Below, piece after piece: positions 48,194 to 63,372 of a DNA stretch of 64,000 bases (positions are counted from its first letter, which is position 1; each line of letters begins with the position of its first letter). The DNA lies in assembly GCA_003991915.1 (NCBI GenBank), contig RQTK01000169.1, positions 281,563 to 345,562 of the forward strand, given 5' to 3'. The position numbers and the translations under genes were made by a program. A model generated the notes under the pieces. It saw only the letters and a program-made list of their open reading frames with translations. It ran no database searches and was not told where the DNA came from. The DNA is from Elysia chlorotica (taxonomy: Eukaryota > Mollusca > Gastropoda > Plakobranchidae).

Positions 48194-48440
48194 GATCTAG
48201 ATTCTAGATCTAGTAATATTCTATCTTCAATACACATTAGAGTTAAAATATTTTCTATTGGAGTTATCATGCATGTACATCTAGATCTATAATTTGATAA
48301 AAACACTAAGAAGGATGGTTCTAGATTGAAGATCTGACTTAAACCTGACTGTCTTAAATATGTTTTGTATTCCCTTTGCATCTTCAAATCTACTCTCAGT
48401 CTCATAAATTGAGTAAAAAAATTTTGTTTTTTCTCAACAG

Positions 48441-48602
48441 GTGCTTCCCATACTTGGTTTTCTGAGATTCAGGTCAGATTGGTCACTTCATTCACAAACC
48501 ATTGGACACAATGGGGAACCAGCTGACAGGAAAAGCCCCAGCTGTCATCTATCCAGTGGAACACTATCTCAATGATATTCCAAGCTACGATTTTGATTGT
48601 GG
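48441..48602 (+). CDS. PIK3R4: PIK3R4 exon with start codon
   Basis: Seventy bases of 5' UTR follow the acceptor TTCTCAACAG. The ATG is at 48511. It encodes residues 1-30 plus two bases of codon 31. The donor is GTAGGT. The N-terminus is a good N-myristoylation signal (Gly2, Asn3). Confidence 0.92.
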
Positions 48603-49643
48603 GTAGGTGGTTGCTTAATATTGATGATGCCTCAAAGGGGTAAGAAACAAGTTACCAGACCCCTCTCTGACTGACGATAAAAGAAAAAAAATCCCTTTGT
48701 CACTCTAGTGTAAAAGGTATCAGAACATGGATGTATATAAACTGTCATTTAAATTACAGACAAATATGAAATAATGGACATTCTCACAGTGTCATATATC
48801 TTATTTTATTGGATGCATCATATAAGCAGTTACTATCTAGCTAACTGCAATCAACATCCAGACTTCATTAAGTGATTTTAAAAGATTCTCATTCCACAAA
48901 CTTTTTATTTTATTTACATACATTTTACAATATGTATACATGTATGTTTACTTCATAATGAAGAAGCTTTTAGAACTTAATGATTTATAAACCATTGTTT
49001 GATTGTAGCCTTGGCAGCACGAGATTCTTCAAAGTTGGAAGAGCCCGTGGCAAAGAGGGTCTGGTGGTTGTGCGTGTATTTGTAATACATGATCCTAGCA
49101 TCCCTCTTCCTCTGAAGGAGAATCAAGACAGGCTGGATGGTAGGTGTTTCCCCTTTAAATTATGAAGGAAAAGAAAAGAAAATAGTATTCATTTTCTCTT
49201 GGCCATTCATGATAAAAATTCATCTGATGTGGACAATGGTCCCATCTGTCTTTGTTTTATTGGCTCTATGATTTTGCGGTTGACCAACTTCTCATTTAGT
49301 CCAAATCCGAAGGAACCTAGACAATGTAACTGTAAGTCGTCTTAGTAATGAATTGATGTTGTAAACTGTCTTTTTGTCTGTCAGGAAAAAAAAAAAAAAG
49401 AATGTCTAGTTTCCAATGACATTAATTTGTGTTTTTTTGTGTGGTAAATTTGGTATGTATGTGGATCTAAAAGTGTTTCTTTTTTTTTGTAATGGATTTT
49501 GCATCTAGGTGTAGCAAAAACATTTTTTTTTCATCTAACATTATTGAATGAGTACAAAAGAGGGGGAAAGTTAAGACCTGCTACAAATCATAAATCTCAC
49601 AACTTTTTAGTATTGAGTTTTGTTCCTTGTGCTTTAGATTCTA

Positions 49644-49681
<38 letters not shown>

Positions 49682-50991
49682 GTATTATGCTTAAAAAATT
49701 GTTAATAAACTTGATTCATATCGCTTAAATTCAATGGATGCATGTTTTGTTTTTCTGTGTTACCTTAAAATTTTTGTAACGCTTAAATAATTGCCCTGTT
49801 CTTTCTTTTCATTCAATCAGCCATCTTCAAGAGTCTCAAGAACTTACCCAATTGTTTGCCATTTCAAAAACATGTGGTGAGTTTTTAAAATACGTTTAAC
49901 TAAATGAAATATTGCTTGAAAATATTTTTTTTCTTGTAATATGGATAATTGTAAAGTATATGTGATTCACTCTGGTTGCCTCACATATGTCTCTGCATAT
50001 AATTCTTATGTACATCCTAAAGATTTCTAAAATAAATTTTTTATTCAAGGGTGAATATATCTCACTAAAACGGTAGTTAACTAAATTTGTCCTTTAAACC
50101 TTATTTCCATAAGAAGAAACTTGTTTTGTGAATTTCAATGAGATGAATTTTTCTAACTTACTGAAACATAAGCTTATATAGAAAAGAGTTCTATATTATG
50201 AAGCTGTGTCCTCCTGAAGGTTTAAAAGTTTTGTAATGTCCAAGTTTGGACAATACTTCTTCGTTGTATCATTTGAAGAAAAAAAAAAGGGGGGGGGGTC
50301 CTGGTGAGTTTTTAGAGAAATTCATTTTACTCTTAAAATATGAACAGTGTTAAAGAAAGTTACACCAGAGAGTTTGGGGAGGTTTTTGCGTATGAATAAT
50401 CAAGACGTTTGTTCCTTCTTTAAACCTTAGTCAACCGCTTTAATTTCGACAAAGAAATTGAGTGAGCATGTTAGCTACCCATATCTATAGCATTGTGTAA
50501 TGTTTTTGTGAAAGGTCTCACTGAATATGTAGTCTTTGGTTATACTATTGTAACTTTAAAAAACGTTTTTTTTTTCAATTAAGCAAATGCATGTTTTTTA
50601 TTATGAAAGTAAAATTTTTCATACATTTCAAATTTTTTTTTATTAAACATGCTTTTTTCTCTGTGATACCCTTAGAAACTTGACAGAGCCGCTGTCCTCA
50701 TCAGGCAGTATGTCAAGTACAGTCTTTACGATCGGCTCAGCACCCGCCCCTTCCTTACAGTGATAGAAAAGAAGTGGGTAGCGTTCCAGCTGCTGTGTGC
50801 CCTCAACCAGTGTCACAAAGTCCAGGTACAGCCTTGTCTTCTCTGACTAACATTAAGTAAAACTGTGCATTAACAATTCTGTTTCAAACGTCCTAAAACA
50901 AAATTTTAAAAATCGAAAATGCAGATTTTTTTGGGGAAATTTTGCTCCGTTGTACAATTTCAAAACAAAAATGTTAAATTTCATCATTGAG

Positions 50992-51041
<50 letters not shown>

Positions 51042-54000
51042 TTTATTATTTTTATTTTTATTATTATCAGCATTATTGTTATCATTATTATTATAATTAG
51101 AAAGTATGGTTTTTCTTTATTTTGCCTTGTAAATCTTGTCTTCCCTGATCTACACTAACTGACTAAGTAAATGTGTGTATTTAAGATTTTCTTTTTTTTT
51201 TCTTCTTTGAACCAAGGTGTCAGATTTTTTTGTGCAAATTTTTATTTATAGCACATTAAAAAAATATTAAAATTTTATCTTCAGAATGAAACCAGTCAGA
51301 TCATTATAAAGGTATTACGCTTATTCTTTTGTCCAAAGGTGTGTCATGGAGATATCAAAACTGAAAATGTCCTCCTCACTGGATGGAATTGGCTGCTTCT
51401 TACAGACTTTGCGAGTTTCAAGCCAACATATCTTCCATTTGTGAGTCGAATTGTTTGTGAAAGAACATAAAAAAAAAGAAACATCAAAATATGACAAGGA
51501 TCGGGCGTAATAAGACAAGGACCGGGCGTAAAGCGTAATTTGCCGCGTTTGGGCGTAATAAATTACGCCCAAAGCGTAATGTTGGCAGGTCTGATCTTTA
51601 TTATTTATATATATGTTAAAAAAATTCAGTGTACTTGGAAGGTAGTTCTCACCTAATTTTCATGACTTACAAGCCTCTCATTCTAATAAAAAAAAATTGT
51701 TATTGTTATTAAAAAAAAAAAAAGATTTCTGGATAATTCCTGTATTCTCTAAGTATCAATTCTGTATGTGTGCATGTTTTTCAGGATAATCCGGCAGACT
51801 ATTCCTACTTCTTTGACACATCGCGACGGAGAGTTTGTTACATTGCTCCAGAGAGATTTGTCAAGCGTCCTCCTGCAGAGGTAGCAAGCAGCACAGAATC
51901 AACAGAGAGTGAGAGACTGAAGCCGGCTATGGATATTTTCTCTGCGGGGTGAGTGTCCATTGTGGGAAAGTGCAATACAGATGCTGTCTATTTCAGGAAT
52001 GGACAACAGGACTGTGGATGGCAATAGAAACATCATGATTACTTCAAATAAAAATTTTGCATTTTAACATTTGGTATCAAAATGGACGCAGATTCTGAAC
52101 AGGGCTAGTGTTGAATTTATGTGGGACTCTAAGGGTTTTCTTGCATCCTTTTAATTAGTTTTCTATGTGGTGAGAGGTTGTAACTATTTATAAGATCTGT
52201 ACAGAAAAGTTTTTAGACAGATTCACAAACCAGATTTTGTTATTTGTTTGATTCAAATAACCTGTTGGATAGCTTGCTTTTTAGGTTGGTTTCTCTGTTT
52301 GAAGATTATAAAATTATTTAAATTTTCTGCCATTGTTCCCCAGATGTGTCATTATTGAGCTTTTTTGTGATGGAGTGCCCCCATTTGATCTGTCCCAGTT
52401 GCTTAATTATAGCTGCAAGAACTACATTCCTTATAAATTAATAGACACTATTCCAGATAATAACATAAAGGTAGGTGTTACGTCTATCAGTACTTTTTGA
52501 TAAATAGAACCTAGTGGTAAATTATCATATAAGTAAAACAGGCTTTTTATACTGATTCACATTATTTTTTATAATGATAGCTAACAATCGAAACAAAAAC
52601 TTGTATAACTATATGGTTGGTTTTCTTGTGTAAGGGCTAAAAATTCAATGTTCTTAGACGAGTCTAGTTGAAACAGTGTATGTATAAATTTTAGATTGGG
52701 TAATATTTAGTATTAATGGTTTATGTTTTATGAGAAATGGACTATTTCCAGTTCTTATGTTGTCCCTTAAATGTAAATATTACCAAGTCTGAACTTATTT
52801 CTAGCTGCTGTCAAAATGTTTTGTTGTTGTTTACTCTGTGTAGGATCTTGTGGAGCACATGGTCCAACGTAAACCAGATTTAAGACTGTCTGCAGAGGAA
52901 TATCTCATCAAACACCGCGGAAAGGCCTTCCCAGAATACTTCTACACTTTCTTCAAAACATACTCACAGCAGTTTGCCACCACTCCGATCATGCCTTCGG
53001 ATGACAGGATACTTATGTAAGTGTAGAAATTAGGTATAAATAAACCCATTATATTAGCTGTAAGTAACAGAAGTAATTATCTTGTAGGTGTACCCATACC
53101 ATTCCTTTAACACATTTCCTACCTCACACACAGCTACCGGCATACAGGGTAGCCCTGTCCTTAGAAAGTGGAATCCTACCGTAAATTAAATTATCAGAAG
53201 TGAATAATAATAGAGATGTAAAGATTTAGCAATAGTCATGAAGACTCTAAATCTAATATGTTTTTTCATAGACTTAGGGGTGTGAGGATGGGTGTAAACT
53301 TTCGTAAGTAGTAGAGAATTTTCAGGATTTTTTGTATTTCATTGGTGGCATCCCTGAGCTTTGCAATGTGGCAAATTGATAAAACTATAGAATAGAATTG
53401 AGTTTCCATATCTGATGTTTTTTTGGAAAGTTTGTCTTGCTTGCAAAGAAGATTTTGTACTAATTTTCTAATCCCCCTTCCCCCCTCGCCTCCACACACA
53501 AACACACCTCATCCTTACCACTCTCTTTGATGTGTGCACTATGTAAAGAAAGTAGAAGAGTAGCAGTATTGAATTGTGTGTGTCGTCCTCATAATCAGTG
53601 TTAGTCCACTTAAATGTAGTATCTTTTAGAAAAATAAAAAAATAGCAAGGCTCATGTGGCAATCTCTGCCTATTTCATGTACCAGACTAAATCGTGACAT
53701 GGACCACATCCTAGCCAGTTTGGATCTGGACACTGAAAGACCCGAAAAGAACTCTAAGCTTGTGCTCGTCATCTCACTAGTCACTTCAGTCGCAAGGGAT
53801 CTGCATGTAAGTTCTGCTGCCAATTATATATCGCCACGGTGCTACAATTATCGCATAAGTAAGACATGCCAAAATGCAATTGATATATTGTGTGAAGGTA
53901 AAAATGAGATCTATCTAACTAAACTTGGAGATTAAAAAAAAATGCTAACAGGTCTTTGCTTTGTCTTATCACAAACGTGTCATATTCGAAACTGAAAAAA

Positions 54001-57000
54001 AAAAAGAAAAAATAGTTTTTATTGATTACCTCAAAAGTATAAAAAATGAATGCCAAAATTGTAGCACAGTGATGATATGGCACGTTGTTATCACAATCAA
54101 CTTTGTTGTTTACAAGATGAGTTCCTTTTTCAGGTTTACAAATTTAAATAGGATTTCATGGAACTTTATGTGTTCAGAAATATTTTCCACTCTTACCGAA
54201 GCAGCATCAAAATGAATTATTTACAAGAGCATTTTCTTGAATGCTACAGTAAATAAAGACTATTTTTCATTTCATTTACAGGTTTAAAAAAGCAAAAAAA
54301 CAAAACAAAAACAATGACAAAATCTTTTTAATGAGCTTTATATCATCACAACAAGCTACAAATTATAATCTTTTATTAATAGAAGATGCTGTGGCAGTCT
54401 CCTATTTTTATTGTACACAGTCTTGTGGTCTTATTTAAGTGTATTAACTATTCAAATGTTCCCTTATATTAGAGATATAAATAACGTACAAGTTATGGTT
54501 TGTAGCGCAATTTATAAATTTTTATATGGTTGTGCTTTACTTGTATAAAAGTTCAGAAATCCCCTAGACCAGTTGCCTAGTACATAAAAATAATAAGGAT
54601 TATTATAATAAGCATAATAATAGTAACAATAATAAAAATAATGACAATACTAATAATAATTACAATCCTTATTGCCCAGTAATGGAATTTTGTTTTGCTG
54701 TGTTCATTTGCTCTGGTGCTTTGCATTCGCAGTGATACAGACATTAAACCTGTATTTATTTATTATTATTTTTTGTTGGTCTGTGTAGTTCAGCAGCTTC
54801 CGTCTAATTGCCTTGAGTCTGTTGGTGCGCCTGGCAAAACATGTGACTGCTGAGATCATCCTGGATAGGATACTGCCGTACATTGTAAGTATCTGGTAGT
54901 TAAGCGTCTGCAGCACGCTGAAGTCCTGTTTCACTCGTGCTTAATTGGCTCTAGGTTTATGTGAAATCTCATTCTTGGACCCTCTTTGGTCAGGTTTGTA
55001 TCAAACCAAGTACAGATGTTTCTGGACATACTCATGTGTAACAGGGGATACAAATCTACTTACATTTAGATACAATTCACCTAGCTTTATATTCATTTTT
55101 TGACATATATGTGTACTCCTGTTCTAGACTGCTGGGTATCAAATTGTATAAAAGTCATGTTCTGTATGTGAAAAAAAAAATGTTCTTCTAAAGAGGAACG
55201 AAAGGAATTAGTCTAAATATATGGGATCTGGTCAAAAGGTGCCATTTCCGAACAAGTCATTTGTGGGATCCCATAACTAATTAAATATTCAAGCTTTTTC
55301 AATAGGGATTGAGTTTATCAATAGCCTGTATCTTGAAGAGACAACTATAGATGGCATTTGGTCATGAAATTAAGTTTTTTAATCGTAAACAATTATAGCC
55401 TAATTTAGACCTAAAAACTTATGTGCATTAGTATAAACCTACATAGGCATATCTTTGAGCACTTACCCAGACGTATGTAAGCACTACTTAATAAAAAAAA
55501 AAATTGTTCTATAAAGAAATTTAAAACTGCAAATTTTCAAATTATTGTTGCAAATAAAAAATAGTTAGTCTGGTGTGACTGCAGATGTCACGCATCAAAT
55601 GTGCTTTGTCACGTTGAATTGGTCAACTTATGGGCTAGGTATTAGAGAAGGTTAAAAATAGTTTATTGGAAAGACTACTCTTCTACTGTCAGCTTAGAAA
55701 GACTTTTTTATAGCCCCAAATTACTTCCAGAACGGAAAAAAGTTTAGGTGCGACAAAATCATGTCAGATAAACAGTGCTCCTGTAGATCTATATTTGGTT
55801 TGTAAGATTAACTTTCCACTTTTTTAACATTACAACCAGAGGAGCAGTCCTGCACATGGGATTCTTTACTTCCACTTTCAATTTAGCTTTGGGCAAGAAA
55901 GAGAAGGCTTTATGGAGGTGTCATGTCAAACTACATCTAGATCACGTCACACATATGGGGATTTTAATATAATTTCATTTGTTGATGATTACTAGCTTGT
56001 GTTAACTGATGTAGATGTTTTATGTAGGTCTTAGTTAATTCCTTTGTAGTTTTTTGGAGTCTGGCATTCTAGAATAAACAAACAGGTGGTTTGTGACAAA
56101 GATGTTCACGTGTCACATCAGACCTAATGAAAAATCGGATTAAATGCAACGCATGCATATCATTAGCTAAGAAATAAACTAAGCTTCTTTTAAATATTAG
56201 ATTGGTGTGTCTTTGTTTAAGTTTTTCTTAAAATATTCTTAAAATTTTTTTCATGGTTGTCTGATGTTGCATTTGATGTGTGTCTTAATTATAAGTAACG
56301 TCAGACACTAAATTTCTTAAAAAACAACAACAGGTCCATTAATTTTTATTTCCCAAATTTGTTTCTAGATTTTGCTTTCATAAAATAATATAGTAAATAT
56401 TACACAAAATTAGGTAATTTTCATACTGCTGTTTTTTTGTAATTGTGCTTTAAAGTGTCTGAGATGATGTAGGGGGTATCGTCATACCAGACACTTATTT
56501 CTTTAATTATCTGGACTTAGAGTATCCATTTGGGTTGTCAACTAGTTTAAAATGTTAATTATTACTGTCAAAACCTTTTTTAAAAGTTTGTGACAGGGTA
56601 TTGAAGGTTATGTGGAAAAGAAAAAGTCTTATTCAGGAATGTCTGATGTGACATGTCACACTTATTTTGATTTTTGTTTTTAAACTTGTCTTGGTACTTA
56701 AAACAATGATAGCTTGATAAACATGTATTGTTTTATTTATCCATTTATGTCAATTGGTGAGATTTTTTGCGATTAACATATGTGACATGTCACATCAGAC
56801 ACATTTTCAGGTCATCATAAAAATGATATTTACAAGAAAATAAGACACTGTACTATTCCCAACCATATAAACCATTTACTGAAGTCCTAAGTTTTTGCCA
56901 GAAAGCATTTAAAATCAATTCATGCATTTCTAAAATGTTGACATTTGCTCATATACAATTTAAGATTTTTCTCTAATGTTTGTGTTTTTGTTTGTCATGG

Positions 57001-58316
57001 TGTTTTGATCTTTAGTGTAGTTACACTTTTTTGTTTCTTCCAGTTATGGTTTGCCCAAGATCCCTTGCCTGAGGTGCGAGCTGAGACCATTCGATCTGTT
57101 ACAGCGTGTGTGAAAAATCTACGCAGTGTTCCCAGAAAGTAGGTTTTCATTGTTTTATAGTTTTATTTGTTTTGAAATCTTTCATGTTAAATCTATATTA
57201 AAAGTTAAAGAAAGCTTTTTAACCATAAGCATATCTTTCACTCACAGAAGCGAAAGTGATTTGGTGCTGGCCACATAAAATTTTTTGTTTGTAGACAAAT
57301 TATTTTTTTTCAACATATGCCTACTTATATGGCAAAGATAGAAAATAAATGTTTTTTCCGCTTTCTTATTTTTTAAGAAAGAAAAACAACCTTTTCTGAT
57401 ACAACTATATCCTATTATCAATGAAGATATAAAGCAAACAAATCTTTTTCAACAGTGATGGAAATGTCTTCCAAGACTACATCATTCCAGCACTGGTAAG
57501 TTTTCTGTTGATTTTTGTAACATTGTGGATAGGAAATTCTGAAATTGGGCTATCAAAAGATACAAAAAATACATTATTTGTTGTAACTGCTTCATTACAT
57601 CAGCTAAAGTTATATATTTACATATATTTTATCATGTCATTTACATAAATTTCTGTTACCATATATCATCTTAGTAGAGAAACTATTATAAGGTAAGACA
57701 ATTTTGTTAAGATTACTATCATCATAAGAGGGCTGTCCAAAAGTAAGGTAAGTGAACCCATAACTTCAAAACCACTTTACGCATTTGAAATCTGTAAACC
57801 GGAATTCCAACATTTAATTGTCGCGGGCAAGGAGGTACATTTGCTCTCCTCTCAAGGTGGAAAAATACTTTGATCAGCATGTCAATTACATAAAAAGGTA
57901 GACTAAACATGTGGAGATGTTATGTGAAAATTGTATTACATTTGTCCAAATCCTTCCTGATTTATGGCTTCACTTACTTTATTTTGGAACATCCCTCGTT
58001 TATTTATAATTGATAAATTCATTAAAAAAAATATGTAATTCATTTCTTTTTTATTTCAGTCTCCCTTGCTTAGTGACAGTGTTCTTCAAGTCCGACTTAC
58101 CTTTGCTGAAAACATAGCTGAGTTGGCTGACATTGCAGTCAAGTGAGAACTCTTCTTTAGTCTGGATATCATTTATACCCTTTCATGTTTATGTAATATA
58201 AGTCAGCTCCGCTTTTCAATTTTATTCCTACCTAAAGGTCACAACCATCTTAACCAAGTTTACAAGTTGTTCTACAATCTCATTCAAATCCAACATCATT
58301 TTATATTTTTTATTCT

Positions 58317-58387
<71 letters not shown>

Positions 58388-58664
58388 ATATGTATAGGTA
58401 AAAGAACATGTAATGGTTAACAGCCTCTACAGCTTTAATATCCATAGCTAAGGAAAGCAACTCTGTACTGCTCTCTGCTCTCTATCTCTCTATTCCCTCA
58501 CACACAATTCCTACCTCTACACGTCCCTTAAGGTATCTGGACATGGCGCAGGCAGCAGAGATTCGGGAAGTCATTGTGCAGCTCAAAGATCAGCAGCGTG
58601 ACAAGTCATCTATCTCGGAGACAGTGCACAACGTAAAGGTAATATTATTATTCATAATAATAAC

Positions 58665-58698
<34 letters not shown>

Positions 58699-60319
58699 GA
58701 TATATACTCCTTCAATCAGTGTTTTCTGATCATCTGCCTTTTTTTTTTTAGAACAGAGGTTGAATAAGTTACAGGTTTTGCACTCTTTCTCCAAACACAG
58801 AAATAGAGGAATTTTATATTAATTAATAAATCATAGGCACTTCTCATTTTGACAGACTCTTCATTTTTTTATTTTTTATTTTAAGAATTTTACATATTGA
58901 CCTTTTTCCTCCCATGTTGTAGAAATCTGCGGATGAGCTCAAACCAGAGATACACCAGGTGAGGATCCACGACTTTTTTTTCTTTAATAAATATAATTTT
59001 TAAAGCTATTTGGTGCCAAGTTGCAAAAAAGACAGATAAGGAAGAAAATTCAAAATAAGTATGTCAACCAGTCTTACTGGTTATTATCTATGTTGAAAAT
59101 AAGGGCTAGCATGGAAAATATTCTGCATATATAGCCGTCCACAAACTTTATTTATGGAGTTTTGAGAATGACAGTGTGTTACTGAAAAAGAAGCAAATTG
59201 GCGCAAGTGGTAGAGCATTGGTCTCTCTATCAGAAGGTCCTTGGTTCAAAACCCATGTTCCATCAGAAATTTATTTGTTATAATTTCCTCCCGTACTGGT
59301 TGCGTTGGTGTTCACATTATATGATCGGCTGAGACAGTAGTCCAGGTCCCATGCACTGTCTCTTTGTAGCAGCATGTAAAATTATACGTAAATCTTCGGG
59401 TTCCATTCTCAATATAGCCTTAATGGTGCTGACATTCAGCATTTAGCAACCAACTCAACTCAACTTGTTTTTTTATGTAGACATTGCATGTTGAGCTTGA
59501 AGAGTGGTGAGACAGTAAACTTTAAGACAGGAAATTATTTGATGCTGATCTTGATCCACCACAGGTTGAGTCCAACTACGACATGGAGCTCCAGCAACTG
59601 AAGGATCTCATTCAGCAGAAGATCTTCCAGCTTCTGAGTGATCCAAACCACGCAGTCAAAATGACTCTCATGGCAAATGGAATGGATAAGCTCTGTCTCT
59701 TCTTTGGACGTCAGAAAGGTGAGAAAAACAGAGGGAATGATTGGGTAGTTGATTAAGTAATGAATCTGTAAACTGGGATTAATTCAATTAGAAAGAAAAA
59801 AAAAAACTTTTACCACCACACTATACACTTCTTTTGGGCATTGATATGTGCTTGTGCTACATCTTTGCATTGATCTGCACAATCTTCCATTTCAGAATAA
59901 GAAAACAAAACAAAACAAAGCTTGTAAAAAACTGAAAATCCCCCCAAATAAGGTGCCTATAAGGAATAGGCAGTGAATCATGCAATGTGAACACTTTAAT
60001 GGTCGAGTTTTATGCTCCCTAGGTTTCCTGTATGATTTTATAGGGAGACAGGGGCACCAATTGAGTTTTAGATTCTGGACCTTCTGTCGGCACCCCATAG
60101 CATTAAGTGACTGAGCCAACTGTGCTCATGTTTATATCAGTTGTGTTCCCTGTGTGATTTTAGGAAAGACACTTGATAAAACTTGTTGATTTTAAAAGTA
60201 GAAAAAAAACAAAACTTGATGAAAGTAGAAAAAAAAAAAATGTAGAAACCAAAAGCATAAATTACTCTTGTGCTCTCTCCTTCTCTCTTTTTCTCTTTTT
60301 CTCTGTCTGTCTGTCTCTC

Positions 60320-60375
<56 letters not shown>

Positions 60376-62064
60376 TACAGGTATGGGTAATTTAGCAGTG
60401 GTTGGGTCTATAGTGCAAATTGGTTATAAGAACAGATTGATATTGTACAATGGCCACATATCATTCAAAATCTCCAATGTCTTGTATTTTTGTATTTGGA
60501 GACGACTTAAAATATTTTAAAATAGTGTTGTGAGGAAGATAAGCTGCAGTCCAATTATCCCTGTTTTCTCTAAATCATATAAATTTGAAATAGATGTTGG
60601 AAGATTAGATACATTTGGCGAGTTTTGCGGTTGAATTTCGTAATGTTTATTTCTATCTTCTTTTTTTTTCCCCCTATTTCAGCTAATGATATCCTCTTGT
60701 CACATATTGTAACATTTCTGAATGTGAAGGTGAGTCACACAGTGATCACATGTTTTTTTATTAATAATTATCTGAATTATTGTATACTAATTTCTAGCAC
60801 AATAGAAGAAAAAAATGGTTAGTTGTTTTTACTTACAGTTTTATTTTTAGATGTGTTGCATATATTCTCTACAACTTTTATTCATTTAAAGGTGGCAGAT
60901 ATATAAGATAGTAGAATAAATATCAGTACAGGAACAAAAAAAATAATATAAAAAAAAAGAAAGTGTTTAAGAAAACAACCCAATGTGACTGAAACATTTG
61001 AACAAATTAAAACATATATCCTCTCTTTCATATGTTATTTTTTTCATCTTTATCCCTTGTGGTTACTATCAAATGAAATTCTACCATTGATGAAATTTTC
61101 TTTTTCAATTGGATGGCAGGATGACTGGCGGTTGAGGGCGTGCTTTTTCAAGACAGTTGTGGACGTAACCATGTATGTTGGGTGGCAGTGCTCAGAAGTG
61201 TTGCTTCCCCTGCTGCAACAGGTTAGAACATTGATCGAGTTAGCCTTTACAGAAACACGTTAAATTAGGGAAAATCAATATATTTAAGGTACATTTTTTT
61301 TCTTAAATGTTATCATTCTGCTTTGATTACTTGAGAGACATGTTTTTTTTTTTATTCTTCAAGTTTATGATTTTCAAACATAATTTTTATTGGTGAGAGA
61401 AAACAAGCATAAGTCTTTAACATTAATATGCATGGTTCAAATTCGAGTCCTCAGAATTGCTGTTCTTCTATTTTACTACAGCTAAGTTATTTGGTGTAAA
61501 TTGAGCAGATTATGTGATGCATTCATTTGATAAAACAGGTAGTTCTTAACATTCTACATTTACATGAGTTTAAATTAAAGCAAGCCTGTTAATAACTTAT
61601 TCTTAAAAAATACAAGTGGACAGCCATGAACTATCCAACTTACATTTGTCTTGCTATTTGCTGACATTACAGGTTAACTTTTCCTCACCAGAACGCACAC
61701 ATTTTGTTTGCATTGATATGTGCTTGTGCTAGCACCTCTTTGTATTTATCTGCACACCTCTCATTTTAAAATAATAAATATCAAAAGTTTTACCTGTTAC
61801 AGATTTTGAAAAATTTTCCTAAATAGTGACCACACTGGAAATAGACCTTAAATTGTGCTATGTGAAAAAGTTAAGAATCAAACTAACAGCCTCACATCCT
61901 TCTCACAGGGTTTGAGCGACACAGAGGAGTTTGTTATCTCAGAGGACCTGCATGCCCTCAAGCAACTGACCAATCACCGCCTCCTGACCAAGACCATGAT
62001 GCAAACCCTCGTCTGTGACGCAGCAGCTTTGCTCGCTCATCCGGTCAGTTTATGGCTCGTTCTG

Positions 62065-62124
<60 letters not shown>

Positions 62125-63289
62125 GTATTTTTTTTTTTAAGGCCATTGGCTGCACTTCAGATGCCTTTTTTTAAAATCAAAGTATCAATTTCGAGGTTTT
62201 TATTATTTCTTATCATAAAAACAAATAATGGTTCTATACATGTATCATTCAAGCCCCATCCTTCAGAAAGACGATGATTTTAGACATAGGGTGGGTATGA
62301 TCGTCAAATTTTAAAAGGCAAAACTTTGAAGAGTTTCCAGTACTCAATTGCTGCTTAGTCTTCTCTAATCATATTTGGTATCGATACCTTTGTTATACCC
62401 TCACCCAAGTCTTGAAACCGCTCACAAGATCAGTTTACAGCATTTTAGAGATTTTAGAGGCTCATATAATGCACTGATACCCATGCATAGGATACTATGA
62501 CTTCTAGATTTTACCTATTGAGGTTGGCTCATAGTAAAGCATAGTAATCATCCGTGGCTTTGATTGGCTCCTGTCATAAAGTGTGTGACCTCTTACCTTT
62601 TCCACGCCCATATAAAGGTGTTGATGTGCCAATTCCTGTTGTGCAAGTCATTTCATTTGAATAATTGTTATGTTTGGTCTGGGATGAACACAATAATGAC
62701 CTGTCTGTCTGTCTGTCTCTCCATCTCTCTGTGTCTTTTTCTGTCACTTTCTCTCTATTTCTTTCTCCCAAAGAGTAGCAAAGATCAGAAAAAACTGGAG
62801 AGTTGCGCAAGCTGAGGACATGGAGAAAGTCAGAAAGGAGATAGATGCAGGAGGTGTTCGTACTCAGAAAACATGGATTATTTGATTGAAAAAACGAATT
62901 TTTGGCCTTTTTGATGTTCCAAAAACTATAAAAAACTTCAAACATGTTTTTCTTAAAACTTGTTTTTTGTTGTACTTTTTTGCTGTATTTTACAGCACAA
63001 AATTTCAAAATGACAATATATTATTTTCTCTAATTCGCATATGGCAAATCTCAGAATGATATTAACAATTGCCTAGCTCAGCATTTGCAAAGAATTACTG
63101 AATACTCTCAGTTACCGATCCTCCCCCACTATTAACATTGAAACTAGATTTTTTTCTTAGATTTATATGCCACTTTATCATTAATTTATTATTTGGCCCT
63201 GAACCTGGGCTCTGTAGTAACTTCTGTCTATATCTGTCATCCTGTGTTTTTTTTTTTTCTCTTTTTCTCTCTTCCTTTCTTCCTTACTT

Positions 63290-63372
<83 letters not shown>

